Shown in pieces: positions 1 through 10,398 of a DNA stretch of 64,000 nt (position 1 is the stretch's first letter; each line of letters opens with the position of its first letter). The position numbers and the translations under genes are program-made. The stretch covers positions 81,499,691-81,563,690 of the forward strand of contig CM037877.1 in NCBI GenBank assembly GCA_021292165.1, in the 5' to 3' direction. Source of the DNA: Shinisaurus crocodilurus (Eukaryota > Chordata > Lepidosauria > Squamata > Shinisauridae). Below the pieces are notes generated by a model. That model was given only the letters and a program-made list of their open reading frames with translations. It did no database searches and was not told the DNA's origin.

Positions 1-33
1 GAGGGAGAGCGAAGACCACCAGATGCACAGAAA

Positions 34-747
34 ATGAAGTTTCCCCTCAAGGCGTCTGGTGCTGCAAAGCTGGAAGACAAAGGACTGGATTGGGTGCTGA
101 TATTAAAGCCAATAAGGACTGATAAATTGTTGCTGGAGTGGGAGGGGCCTGGGACTGTGATCCAGTGTGTGAGCAAATTGAACTATTTGTTGTCTCATCC
201 CAAATGCAAAAGTCAGCCCAAACTGTATCATGCCAATTTGAAGTTGTATGTAAACAAGTGTATGCGAGGAACCTGCATGTCTTGTTATCAAGGTGCCTCA
301 GGGGAAGATTTGCCACAGAAAAATCTATCAGAGGTGGTGAAACAAAGCAAGGGGCTAAAAAGAAATGTTAGAGGTGGGAAAACAAAGCAGGGGGCTAGAA
401 GTAGACTTGTCTCCTTTCCTAAACTCAATGATCCAAGCCCAAGAGGCTGTAAGATTGCCAGGCTGTGTTTTCTGGCCGCCTGGGTGGAGCCTCCCTGGTT
501 CAGCATTTGATTCTGACAAGAGACAGTCATCCCGTTCAAGTCTGGGTGGTGGGGCCACAAGCTCAAGCAATTGGTAAAAAAGGTGGTGTATTTATGTCAT
601 TGGGTAGAAGGTGGCAGAACCAAGTCTTTAGAAGCTAAAATAAAGGCAATTTGAAAAGTTGTTCCACATTTCAGTCAGCTATCTGCCCCCTAACAGACTT
701 GTGTAAAAAGCAGCAACCCTGTAAAGCTTTTAGACAAAGAGTGCCTG
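34..747 (+). pseudogene. Decayed Gmr1-like Ty3/gypsy pol relic (integrase C-terminus and RT end)
   Basis: Positions 34-300 read as the C-terminal GPY/F-like part of a Ty3 integrase: LKPIRTDKLLLEWEGPGTVI followed by a YHANLKLYV-type end. It aligns by eye with the intact Gmr1-like element at about 50640-50810 of this window. From about 575 to 740 the sequence resumes as the end of reverse transcriptase (a SLEAKIKAI-like string, then PHFSQL and PLTDLCKK-like strings), matching about 51640-51840. Most of RT is therefore missing, and the remaining frames are broken by stops and shifts. It has no coding function. It is an older and more diverged member of the same clade as the element at 46893-53116, and its 3' LTR follows at 971. 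The 5' part lies outside the window. Confidence 0.75.
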
Positions 748-970
748 TCAGGCAGCCAAAGGGTTAAAGCTCCCATTTGAATTGTACATGTCTCTTGTGT
801 ATGCAAACTGATGTAGCCTTGCGGGCTTTTGATTTTTTTTTGTATTGTTTTTTGCGAGTGAGAGAAAGTGTGCTGGTGGTGGTGGGCTGGCAAAGGCTTT
901 TTCTTCTGGGTTAGTGTAGATGAAATGGGGAGGATTGACTCTCCAATTTCATCTTTTCCAATGGGGGAGA

Positions 971-1691
971 TGTGGAGAAAAAGCATCAGAGTTTCCTGCA
1001 CCACACACACACACACACACACACACCTCCTCACGTGTAAACAAGTATAATCCCAGCTGGGGGCTGGGAAATGCAAAATGTACATAGCTTCGATGGCACC
1101 TCAGAGGATCCCCATCTTGATGTCTCCGTGCCACAGCCATTCGCATGCAAATGTGGCCCAAGCCCCCTAGTCATGAGCCACCCCTTCCCTCTGCCTGGGC
1201 CAGATGAAGTTCATCCTGATTGGCTAAAGACACCTGGGCTACTGAAAGGGGGGGAGAATCTATACTGCCTGCCGTGGCATTTGGGTTTCGTTGTTGTGGT
1301 CTGCACACTTTCGCGGGAGGAGGGCTGTTGCTGAGGCAAGCCCTGAAGAAGACCAAACAACCCCCAGGTAAAGAGAGTAAGGCCTGGGTAGTGATATAGT
1401 AAAGGAACTAGCTTTGCTGTTTTATAGCTCTGTGTGTACTGAAGTGTCTCCCCACCTTTCTCCTTCCCTCATTTCCCACCTTTTGTTGTAATCTGTTTAC
1501 CTTGAATAAACTTTTCTGGTTTTACCCCACACGCGTGTGTGTGGTTCCTCTGTGGTTCAGTGCTAAATCCATTGTATAGACAAGGGCAAGGCCCTGGGAG
1601 AATCAATGTCAAGATGGCAGAGCTAAGGCTGGCAGTTTTGCACCTTTGATCTCTGGTCTTGAGAAAAGGACCGGTTGTCAGTCCTTTCACA
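971..1691 (+). mobile_element. Relic 3' LTR of the Gmr1-like element
   Basis: It begins TGTGGAGAAA followed by an AC-rich run, as do the LTRs at 46893 and 52376, and ends in CAGTCCTTTCACA, close to their CTGATCCTTCACA end. Its length of about 721 bp is near the 741 bp of the young LTRs. An AATAAA polyadenylation signal lies near 1505. The (AC)n run at 1002-1026 accounts for several cysteine- or threonine-rich spurious reading frames. The middle has diverged too far to align by eye. Confidence 0.65.
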
Positions 1692-2245
1692 TGTACGCGG
1701 CTCTCAGACAGGAACCGCAACCAATTTGAACGCAAGGAGAGTGAGAGGACCAGTTTTATGAATGGACGCTACTACACTGTTTATAGGTAAACAGAGTTTA
1801 ATTGAGCGTATCAAAACAGACACAATAGCAACACGCCAGGTGCATGCCTGCAATTGACATTGTTATAGGAGCAAGCTGCAGTAGCAATACAGACAGCAGT
1901 TACCTGGAATAACCTCGTTCCTCGAAAGCCGCTTAGCTCGACAACTAAGTGAATACAGCTTGGTTCACCGGGAGCTTCCCGGGGTTGAGTCCTGGGGTTG
2001 AGTCCTGGGGTCAGACCGAAGCCTTGGACCCCCACACAGCTTGTTGCCCACGACCAACAACCTTTTCCCGCCATGGACCCCTGGCTTTATACCTTCTGCT
2101 TTGCTCCCTCCTCCTTCTGGTGCCCCCTCCCTGCCTGGCCAGTTGCAACGAGCTGGGATTACCCATTTGTCTAGGGGCTACAAGAGTACTTGCTACTCTT
2201 CCAATGACCAGGCACCTTGGCGTCAGTTTTGTTGGTTGGGAATAG
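1692..2245 (-). mobile_element. Tentative solo LTR in reverse orientation
   Basis: Read on the minus strand, this block has LTR-like landmarks: a TATA-like GGTATAAAGCC near 2085-2095, then an ATTAAA-type signal near 1800, and an end in GCCGCGTACA. TTCACA occurs immediately before 1692 and again at 2246, which could be a target duplication, but the minus-strand 5' end is not TG. It contains a doubled GTTGAGTCCTGGG near 1984-2010. Family unknown. Confidence 0.3.
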
Positions 2246-2283
2246 TTCACAGCTCATTTGGCTGCTAGACTGGGGAAGTTGCC

Positions 2284-3070
2284 AGGGGGTATGCTGATGA
2301 CTCTAGTGTGGCTGCCTTTGAAGTGAAGGTGAAAGGTGAAGGTGCCTGTCTCTGAGATGCTGTCCCGAGATGTGTGTGTGTGTATGTGCATGTGCGTGTG
2401 CGGTTTCTGGCTTTCTCTTCACAGCATTGTATACTGTTGGTGATTAGTATGTGCCACAATCATTTGTTCACATGTTTCTTTGTAGAAGAGGGAGATATAG
2501 GACAGCAAGCCTTTGAAGGTGAAAGGTGCCTGTCTGAGATGCTGTTCCGAGGTGTGTGTGTGCGTGTGCGTTAGGGGTGCATCCAAGGCTGGGTCGCGCC
2601 TCCGAGCTGAATTTCCGGGGTGGGCGGCGACCCGACACGATTTTCTGAGCGGCGCTGTGCGCCGCTCGATCAGGCTCTCCAGCCCCGTCTGCCGCTTCCG
2701 AGACCGGAAATGACAGGACGGGACCCTGTGCAGGCGCAGAACGCACCACAGGGTTCCAGCGCGCCTGCGCAGGGTTCCGTCGTATCATTTCCGGTCCCGG
2801 AAGTGATGCGACGGGTCGGAACGGGCAGCGCGGGCGGCTCGCTGCGGAGGGAGCGAGCCGCCCCGAAGTAAAGGTAAGGCCTCGCGCGGGGGTGAGCGGC
2901 GCCGATTCGACCTCATTTTGCCTGCGCAAGCCTCGATGATACAACGCTAGTGTGCGTGTGCGGTTTCTGGCTTTCTCTTCACAGCATTGTATACTGTTGG
3001 TGATTAGTATGTGCCACAATCATTTGTTCACATGTTTCTTTGTAGAAGAGGGAGATATAGGACAGCAAGC
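2284..3070. repeat. Local tandem duplication with perfect 120-bp direct repeats
   Basis: Positions 2391-2510 and 2951-3070 are identical by eye over 120 bases. The sequence ahead of each copy also repeats (TTTGAAGGTGAAAGG, then CCTGTCTGAGATGCTG and a TG-rich run, near 2319 and 2511). The second unit is split by a GC-rich insertion at 2571-2950. This is a tandem duplication of about 190 bp followed by an insertion. Confidence 0.8.
2571..2950. mobile_element. GC-rich insertion inside the second duplicated unit
   Basis: It is flanked on both sides by TGTGCGTGTGCG, which is either a target duplication or part of the TG-rich repeat. Its left end TTAGGGGTGCATC and the complement of its right end, CTAGCGTTGTATC, are weakly similar inverted termini. 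The interior is strongly CpG-rich with inverted motifs such as CGGAAGTGATGCGACGGG and GCGGGCGGCTCGCTGCGG, which recur inside the element at 16306-17424. No coding potential seen; class undetermined. Confidence 0.5.
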
Positions 3071-3319
3071 AATTTGGTTCCTCCCATCCCTGAACTGTTT
3101 CCATGTAATGTGGTAATTATTAGAACTATGTACCGGATATACTCGAGTATAAGCCGAGTTTTTCAGCACGTTTTTGGTGCTGAAAAATGCCCCCCCATGG
3201 CTTATACTCGAGTCAGCATCTGGAGCGAGTCTTCAGTAGCTGGCTCACAAATCACCTCCCCCCTCCCTGCTCGCTGAGTCACGAACAGCAAAATCTTTGC
3301 TTGAAGTTGAAGCTCGAAC
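3071..3319. repeat. Short intergenic stretch with an inverted-repeat MITE fragment
   Basis: Positions 3132-3214 contain ATACTCGAGTATAAGCCGAG and its partial complement GGCTTATACTCGAGTC around a short TTTTTCAGCAC hairpin. This looks like the terminal part of a small non-autonomous DNA transposon. The remainder is unassigned and abuts the truncated copia 5' LTR. Confidence 0.5.
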
Positions 3320-3468
3320 AGCACAACACGCTGCATGCTGCGCGGGGGGAGGTGAGATCTGGAAGATCTGTGTGTGGAATTTCAGGCCTCTGCTAGCACA
3401 CAGAGACAGGATTATAAATCTCCCAACTCGCACACACTCTGCATACTCTGCTCAAAGAAACTCCAACA
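3320..3468 (+). repeat. Truncated 5' LTR of copia family A
   Basis: Its 149 bases match the last part of the 3' LTR (8507-8655) with a few substitutions, from AGCACAACACGCTGC to the terminal CTCCAACA. The first roughly 515 bases of the LTR, including its promoter, are missing. Confidence 0.9.
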
Positions 3469-3469
3469 G

Positions 3470-3483
3470 GGTTATGGGCCCAG
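3470..3483 (+). other. Copia primer-binding site (half-tRNA-iMet type)
   Basis: GGTTATGGGCCCAG directly follows the LTR. It is complementary to the anticodon stem-loop of eukaryotic initiator methionine tRNA (CTGGGCCCATAACC), not to a tRNA 3' end. Priming by an internally cleaved half tRNA is the established mechanism of Drosophila copia. The same motif occurs in the copia element at 58136-63086. Confidence 0.85.
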
Positions 3484-3600
3484 ATTGGACCAGAACCAGA
3501 ACCAGAATTGGACCGGACCAGAACCAGGTCGGTACCAGCACCAGAACCAGCACCAGGACCTGTTTGGCAACAGCTTTGACTCCGGTGATTGCAGTGATTA

Positions 3601-3948
3601 ATGGCAGAGGAGGAAGACATCAAAGAAGAAATATCTCCTGGTCCTTCAACCGGTAAGGGGGAAGAAAGGGGGAGATATCTGTTGGCTGACACAGACAGCT
3701 TGCAGGCAAGTTCCAAGGCCGATAGCTTGGAGGGAGAAAGCGAGGCTGAAATTTCTGGTTGGGAGGAGGAACAGAATCCCCCGGGCACAGAAATGGCAGC
3801 TGCACAATCCCTGAATCCACAAATTGTGGAGAAATTGTCTGGATCGAACTATGTGCTGTGGAGTTTTCAGATGCAGCATTATTTAACCCATGGGGGACTC
3901 TGGTCTGTAGTAATACAGGATCCAGTAGCAGTGGGTGACCAAGCTTAA
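3601..3948 (+). pseudogene. Copia family A gag remnant
   Basis: An ATG opens 115 codons, acidic at first (AEEEDIKEEI), then KLSGSNYVLWSFQMQHYL near residues 76-93. That is the L-x-G-x-N-Y-x-x-W signature at the head of the copia gag core (UBN2-type family). The frame stops just after the core begins. The following 190 bases hold only scrambled gag pieces, so the central gag region is deleted or shifted. Family members usually have several hundred residues. Gag would form the cytoplasmic virus-like particle; this copy cannot. Confidence 0.8.
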
Positions 3949-4140
3949 TCTTTGTGGAATTTACAAAGTGCAACTTTTTCTGCTTCAAGCTGGAGAAATG
4001 GCTTGTGGAGATAGCAGACTGGAAAAGCAGCAAGCAAAGCGAAACAACTCTGGCCATAAGTTTGCAGACAGCCAGGCTGGTGTGACAAACAGCCAAGCTG
4101 CAAATAACAAGCAGGGAGTAACCCAAGCCGCTGCTTTAAA

Positions 4141-5640
4141 AGTGAAAAATGCTTCACTTGTGGATCTACAACTCATCTGAAAAAAGATTGTAAGGTCAAA
4201 CGAAAAAAGACAAAGAACAAACAGGAAACGAGCATACCTGAGGAGGCAGTTAAAATGGGCAAAAGTTTGATTGCACGGGTGGGGGTTTCTAAAGTTGTTT
4301 GGGTCTTAGACTCTGGAGCTTCTCATCACATGACTAACTCCAGGAATGTATTTCAATCTCTGGAAGAAGATGGATGTCCAGGTCAGCATGTGGAATTAGC
4401 TGACGGGAAACGTATAAATGTTTCAGCAACAGGAACAATTGAATTTGCTACGTTGGGTCAACAAAGAGCACTGCTTGTTCCGGAACTGGACACAAATCTG
4501 ATAAGTATTTCCCAATTAGCTCAAAATGGCTATGAAATATGTTTTTCAGACAGCACATGTGTGATTTCACGTGAATGGACAGTCTGTGCAAAAGGTGATT
4601 TGCAGAATTCTCTGTATGTTATAAATCCATTTGTAACAAATGATGAGATTGTGAAGTATGCAAATTGTAAGCCTCATGATAATTGTGTACATTTATTCCA
4701 TAAACGTTTTGCGCATGCTAATTACAGGAGCATCGAGAGGATGCCGGGTCTGTGTGAGGGCATGAAAATGAAACCTTGTTCAAATTATGTGGAATGTGAA
4801 GTATGCAGTCAGGCTAAATCACACAGGACTAACATTCAGAAACACAGTGATAGAGTGAGCAGAAGAATATTTGAGCTGGTACACTCTGATGTTGCTGGGC
4901 CATTTGAGGAAAGCTATGGGGGAAATAAGTACTACATGACTATTACTGATGACTTTTCTAGATTTGGATTTATCTTCTGCAGAATAAGTCTCAGGTTCGA
5001 GAGAGATTTGAATCATTTGTGAAATGGGCTGGTAACAGGTTCAAACAATACCCCATAGGTGAATTGCTCACAGATGGTGGGGGAGAGTACATGAGTACAA
5101 GATTTAAGAAATTCTTGGAAAGTGAGGGCATTGGACACAAAATCACAGCCCCAAACTCACCGTTTCAAAATGGTGTAGCTGAAAGACGCAACAGAACACT
5201 CCAAGAAATGATGAGGGCTCAATTAGCTGACTCACAGTTGAAAAACCATTTCTGGGGGGGATGCACTTTCAAATGCTAACTATTTGCTGAACAGATTACC
5301 TAACACCACAACTGGGAAAACTACATATGAAATGTTTCATGGGAGGAAGCCAAAGATAGCACACGTGCGAATTTTTGGAAGCAAATGTTTGGTTCATATA
5401 CAGGCTAAAAGCTTTGAATGTTTTCTGCTGGGGTATGATGGACAAACAAAAGGATACAGGCTGTGGTCACCACATCACAGAAAGGTAATTTTAAGCGGAG
5501 ATGTGATTTTCCATGAGCAAACACATGAACAGAAACAGCTGGTGGAATTGCCAATGCATTCAATGGCTAAAACACAGCAGGAAGTTTCTGAAACACTGGG
5601 CAGATATCTGGGGAACAGGAGGGAGGTGAACAATCTCTAA
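4141..5640 (+). pseudogene. Copia family A zinc knuckle, protease and integrase
   Basis: The reading frame opens with a CX2CX4HX4C zinc knuckle (CFTCGSTTHLKKDC, 4150-4191), the end of gag. It continues into an aspartic protease with the copia-type DSGAS active site at 4309, then a gag-pre-integrase H-H-C-C zinc site (FHKRFAH and CEVCSQAK). Next comes the integrase core, with first Asp in HSDVAGP (near 4881), second Asp in TDGGGEY (near 5070) and the Glu in NGVAERRNRTL (near 5178). The frame changes near 4975 and again in the G-run at 5255-5261. The integrase C-terminal region runs in a third frame until the stop at 5638-5640. All key residues survive but no single frame encodes them. Confidence 0.88.
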
Positions 5641-6110
5641 GGTGTTCAACCCGAGAACGTAAAACACCTGTTAGATATCAGGCTGAATTCCAAAGTGGGA
5701 AAACTGTTGTACATAAAGCTCTCAAAATAGCTTTAGAACCTCAAAGTTTTGAGGAAATCCAAAGCATGGAACCAGTAGAAAGAAATGATTGGTTTGAGGC
5801 CATGCAGGATGAAATCAATGCAATGCATGTTAACAAAACATGGAGTCTGGTATCTTTACCTGTAGGGCGAAAGGCCATCACCTGTAAATGGGTGTACAAG
5901 GTGAAAACGAATCACCAGGGGCAGGTGGAAAGGTACAGGGCAAGACTCGTGGCAAGAGGGTTTGCACAAAAACATGGGATAGATTTTGATTCTGTGTTTG
6001 CACCAACAACAAGGTATGCAACTGTAAGATTGTTGTTGAAATTGGCAGCACAAAGAAAAAATGATGGCATTTCATTTTGATGTAAAAACTGCTTTCCTAT
6101 ATGGTGATTT
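5641..6110 (+). pseudogene. Copia family A reverse transcriptase, N-terminal part
   Basis: From 5766 the frame reads the RT entry region typical of copia: W..AM..E..A....KTW, then CKWVYKVK, then YRARLVARGFAQ. It shifts near the A-run at 6055-6065 and reads DVKTAFLYGD up to the nested LTR insertion at 6111. RT continues at 6786 after that insertion. The 125 bases from 5641 to 5765 are the degraded integrase-RT linker. The protein would copy the element's RNA to cDNA in virus-like particles. Confidence 0.85.
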
Positions 6111-6785
6111 TGAAGGTGTTGTGACACAACCCTGAAGGCGCACAAGCCTCCTGGGAAAGCAGAGCGCTTCACTTGTGTGAGATGGAAGATTTAAAATCCT
6201 GCTCCTGTGTGCAAACGCCCATAAATCTACACACAGAAGTTCAGACCTGTCTCTCCCACTCCACGCAGCATTCCAAGCGTATCGGATGTCAGCCAACTCA
6301 GCCTCCTCCTTGCAGATCCCAGTAATAAGGAAATAACTCTGTAGACTCCACAGGTTGTTGTTCTACCTGTTTATTACTATAGCAAGTATATCCTACAGAG
6401 AATACATTTCCTAATTACAGTCCATGTGCAGAGAATAATGCATAGCAAGCATTAATCCAGTGGAGCAAGTTGAGCTTCACTCCACCTCAGCTTAGACGTT
6501 ACATGATTGTATTAAGTCCAGCAAGCACTAGTCAGAAGAACAGAGAGAAGAAGAAGAAAGCAATTCCACCTCTCTCCAAAATGGCTACAGACAGAAACCT
6601 AACAAGTCAGTACGTCACCAGAACATACAAACCATGTGACCAGCTCGTATTTCTTTCACACCTACTTTTCCCATGAGAAACAGGCAGGAAGTAGAAGACT
6701 AAACATGACTTGTTTACCAGCCATTCTGTACCTTACAAATGTAAACAATGTGCCACAGCTGGTGTTTGTGCTACATGTCACAACA
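6111..6785 (-). mobile_element. Solo LTR of a related copia family (B), nested in RT
   Basis: The insert begins TG and ends CA, and is bounded on both sides by the 5-base duplication GATTT (6106-6110 and 6786-6790). On the minus strand it starts TGTTGTGACATGTAGCAC and resembles the family A LTR start TGTTGTGATATGTATCAC. Further shared stretches include the start of the U3 region and the TGCTTGCTATGCATT-like and GTAGAA-like motifs. A minus-strand AATAAACAGGTAGAA-like motif lies near 6360-6375. The single LTR implies insertion of a full element followed by LTR-LTR recombination. It lies opposite to the host copia element. Confidence 0.85.
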
Positions 6786-7958
6786 GATTTACAAGAGGAA
6801 ATCTACATGGTACAACCAAAAGTTTTTGTAGAAAATCCCAGTCTTGTATGTCGTTTGCACAAATCCATATATGGGCTGAAGCAAGCAGCGAGGTGCTGGA
6901 ACCAAAAATTAGACAGAGCTTTGATTAGTTTGGGATTCAAACAAAGCAAGGCTGATCACTGTCTGTACACGTGTCACACAGAATTGGGACATTGGGTGTA
7001 TTTGCTAGTCTTTGTTGATGATATATTGCTCATAACAGAATCAGTAAGTCAAAAAGACAAAATTGCAAAAGAATTGCAAGCACACTTTGAACTGAAAGAT
7101 CTAGGTTTGGTACAACACTATCTTGGAATTCAATTATCCCAGGATGAGGAAGGTTCTTTCTTGGTTGAACAAAGTGGGAAAATTCAGAAATTGCTGGAAA
7201 TTCATGGATTGGAGAATTGTAACCCAGTTACCACTCCAATGACTCTTGAATATCAAAAACACACAGATAACACTGAATTTGAGGATATTGGAAAATATCA
7301 AAGTGTTATTGGAAGCCTGCTATATTTGGCAAATGTGAGTAGGCCAGACATCAGCAATGCTGTGAACATACTTAGTAGGAAAACACAAAATCCTTCTATG
7401 TATGATTGGCTAGCTGTGAAACGTGTGTTAAGATATTTAAAAGGTTCCATGAAATGCAAACTGAAATTGTCATCACACACAGAGGGAGGTTTTTGTGTGT
7501 ACACTGATGCTGATTGGGGAGCTGCAACCGATAGGAAGTCCACAAGTGGGACTGTGATCTTGTATGATAAAAGTTTAATTGACTGGTATACACGAAAACA
7601 ATCTTATGTGGCTGTATCTAGTGCAGAATCTAAATTCATCAGTGTATCTCAAGCATGCAATGAGATTGAATGGTTCAAACAACTGTTTACTGATTTGCAA
7701 ATACCAGTAGACAAGGCTGTTACAATTTTTGAAGACAACCAGGCTTGCATAAGCATGGCACAAAATGAAAAATGTAGGCCAAGAACCAAGCACATTGATG
7801 TTCGTTACTCTCATGTATAGGACTGTGTGCAGAAAGGGTGGGTAACACTCAAATACTGTGCAACAGGGGACATGGTGGCAGATCTTTTCACAAAACCATT
7901 GCCTGTAGTAAGACACAGGAAGCTAATGATGGCGCTAGGCCTCATTGAGCAAATGTGA
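6786..7958 (+). pseudogene. Copia family A reverse transcriptase (C-terminal part) and RNase H
   Basis: After the duplicated GATTT the frame resumes the RT with EEIYMVQPK, then the catalytic strand LVFVDDILLI (7005-7034; the two Asp of the x-x-D-D motif are intact), then YLGIQL and SLLYLANVSRPDI. RNase H follows with TDADWGAATDRKSTSG, SSAESKFIS and EDNQACI. The frame meets a TAG at 7818-7820 immediately after the RTKHIDVRY motif. The final strings of the copia C-terminus (VADLFTKPLP) continue in the same frame to a TGA at 7956-7958. Apart from the 5' insertion, this is the best preserved part of the element. Confidence 0.9.
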
Positions 7959-7988
7959 AACAAGATGTATCCAGCTTGTGGGGGGGGA

Positions 7989-8655
7989 TGTTGTGATATG
8001 TATCACTTCACCAGCTGCAGCACACTGTTTACACATGGAAGGGACAGAATGGCTGTAAACAGGTTTGTTATGTCTTTCTGGATTCCCGTGTTTTTCGCAT
8101 GGGAAGCTTGACCGTGAGAGCAATATGAGCTAGTCACATGGTTTGTATGTTCTGATGACGTGCTAACTTGTTTTCTGTCTGAAGCCATCTTCGAGAGAAG
8201 CAGGACTGCTTTCTCTCTTCTTCTTGTTCTTCTTGCTGGACTTTGTTACTGCAACAATGTAACGCCTTTGCTGAGGTGGAGTGAAGCTCAACTTACTCCA
8301 CTGGATGTAATGCTTGCTATGCATTTATACTCTGCACATGGACTGTAACTAGGAAATGTATACTCTGTAGAACTTTACTTGCTAAGTGAATAAACAGGTA
8401 GAATTAGACCTGTGGTGTTCCAGAGTGTTTCCTGACTCCATGGATTAATCTGCAACGGGGAAGCTGGAAGCAGTCTGACAACAAGGCTGACTGGGCTGGA
8501 GAAACTAGCACAACACGCTGCACGCTGCGCGGGGGGAGGTGAGATCTGGAAGATCTGTGTGTGGAATTTCAGGCCTCTGCTAGCACACAGAGACAGGATT
8601 ATAAATCTCCCAAGTCGCATACACTCTGCATACTCTGTTCAAAGAAACTCCAACA
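7989..8655 (+). repeat. 3' LTR of copia family A
   Basis: A 667-bp LTR starting TGTTGTGATATG and ending CTCCAACA, with a polypurine tract immediately upstream. An AATAAA signal lies near 8389. The solo copy at 54581-55234 is nearly the same throughout. No matching 5-base duplication can be assessed because the 5' LTR is truncated. Confidence 0.92.
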
Positions 8656-9660
8656 AAAGGTGTGTGTGGTAGTTTTGCTGGACTTTACAGCCTGGCAGAT
8701 CTCTTCAGTTTTAATGACCACCTCACTGAAAGCACTGGTGGTGAGGGTGGGGGTGTAATTAGCTACACCAGCTCCAGACTGACATACCTGGGGGGCATGG
8801 ATTGAGCCTATCTTGCGGGAACAGAGTGGCTTTGGATCCAGCAGTTCCAAAATTGGCTATGATCCAGCCTGCTCCCGGAACACCCCATTTTTGGATCCTG
8901 TGCTTGCTACCTCTGGCAAGAACACCACCCGTGGTAGCTTTCTACCCATGAAGCTCTCTGTGGGCGCAGTGTGGGCCTCTGCAGTAGAGCCTCCCCATCC
9001 CAGCAGAGCTCCTCTCCACCACCAGTGGCTGGTGGAGGGGCGCCTATGCCAAATCCTAACTACCCCCAGCAGGCAATATCAAGGGGCTCTTTTAGTCATG
9101 ACTAATTTTGGCTGGATTGGGGGCACGGTTTCAAATCAATAGGTAAAATAAATGCAACAAATACAATCGGTTAGAAACTATATACTCAGAAACTAAGTAC
9201 AATCCTGATACATGTACACAAATATGGTCTCAAATCTGTCATTTGGTAAGGAACAGATGATGTATTTATAACAGCTGATTGTGTCACTTGCATATTTCTT
9301 CTCTTTCCCATAAACCATTTAGCTACATTTGGAATCTGATTTTGTATTCATAACAGATATTATAGTAATACCTACATTTCTGATGTAGTACATGTGCCTG
9401 GAGTATTGGTTAATGATAGACCTCTTAATGAGCGGCTAGATATAAGTTCACTTTAAGCAAGTGAGAGTCTACTAGAATGTAACTACAGTCCATATTGAGC
9501 TTAAATTAATGTGAGAACAGGTGCCCACATATCTTGGGCTAAAACTAATTTATCTTGTGATAAATGCAGATAATAATCATCATATCACCACCACCACCAC
9601 CACCACCACCATCATCTTCTCTTAATGACTTTTCATTAAAATATATAACTCAACTCTTAC
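8656..9660. other. Intron, no gene recognised
   Basis: Probable PCSK5 intron downstream of the Ser exon. Positions 9586-9613 hold a (CAC)n microsatellite. The rest, including the 109-codon frame at 8813-9142, shows no recognisable domain. Confidence 0.6.
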
Positions 9661-9761
9661 TTTGCTTCCAGTGCCAATGCAATGATTCCTGCAGCCATAG
9701 GTGCAGATGCTGATGTTCCTGTGTGACTGTCTGTACAACGTTGCCTTAGGTCTGTAGTGAT
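9661..9761 (-). CDS. PCSK5: PCSK5 internal exon with the catalytic serine
   Basis: Proprotein convertase subtilisin/kexin type 5 cleaves precursor proteins after basic motifs in the secretory pathway and at the cell surface. This 101-base exon reads [20 protein letters not shown] and then [18 protein letters not shown] carries the catalytic serine of the subtilisin triad. The acceptor is a T-rich tract ending in CAG (9762-9763) and the donor is AA/GTAAGAG (9656-9660), so the exon ends in phase 2, in a codon expected to be Asn. It joins in phase 0 to the exon at 19542-19754. The choice of PCSK5 over PCSK6 or FURIN is from remembered family sequences: SASAPMAAG is PCSK5-like, whereas PCSK6 has SVSAPMVAG. 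Confidence 0.92.
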
Positions 9762-10398
9762 CTGGAAAAAAGGAAAGTGTGTAATTGAGAACATTGTTGC
9801 AGGAGTCAAAACATGTTTCAGTTGTCCAAATGACTTATGGGCATTTGAAATTCCGTTTATTACTGAGTGGGTAGAACATTTTTAAAAAAGAATCTTTATT
9901 TTAAACACCTTGAAGCTTGAGGATATCCAAAAAGTATTTGCCTCCTAGAACAGCAATAAAATTTCAGGCAACAAGTGAAAACCAAAGCCATTAAAATCAT
10001 GAGGAGTTTTATCACTGAGTTTGATTAGATGATTGAAGACTTTTTCAATATTTTATGGTAATATTACAGGCAAAATTAAACTCCATCATACTATCAGTTT
10101 TAAACTTTCTGGGACAACAGTAGCAGCTTGAATTATTTGCACTTGAACAATAGGACAAGACATTTTGTTTCAGTTTCTCAGCTGGAACACCTGAATCACG
10201 TCACACACTGTGTCAAGGAAATCCTGTATACCCATTTAAGAACGTGCTGCAGGAAATCGCAGCCCATCATGAGCTTTCTGCACCTTTATTGCATATATGT
10301 TTTAAAATACATGTTTCTGAACACAAAAGTTATTACTTTAGTGTGTGCAACATGAGTACATGCTGCAAGTATATAATAGGCATTGATCCTAAATGATT

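Larger units (their letters stand above)
3320..8655 (+). mobile_element. Ty1/copia retrotransposon, family A, decayed
   Basis: Structure: truncated 5' LTR (3320-3468), primer-binding site (3470-3483), gag remnant, protease, integrase, RT, RNase H, polypurine tract (TTGTGGGGGGGGA just before 7989) and a complete 3' LTR (7989-8655). The order integrase before RT is the Ty1/copia order. Coding is broken by a gag deletion, several one-base shifts (near 4975, 5255-5261, 5630 and 6055-6065), a nested solo LTR at 6111-6785 and a TAG stop at 7818-7820. Because the 5' LTR is truncated, no target duplication can be tested. The solo LTR at 54581-55234 belongs to the same family. Confidence 0.93.

Noticed and set aside
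1002..1026. Regulatory meaning of (AC)n
   Set aside because: It is part of the LTR-type AC-rich start and a common microsatellite; nothing supports a function.
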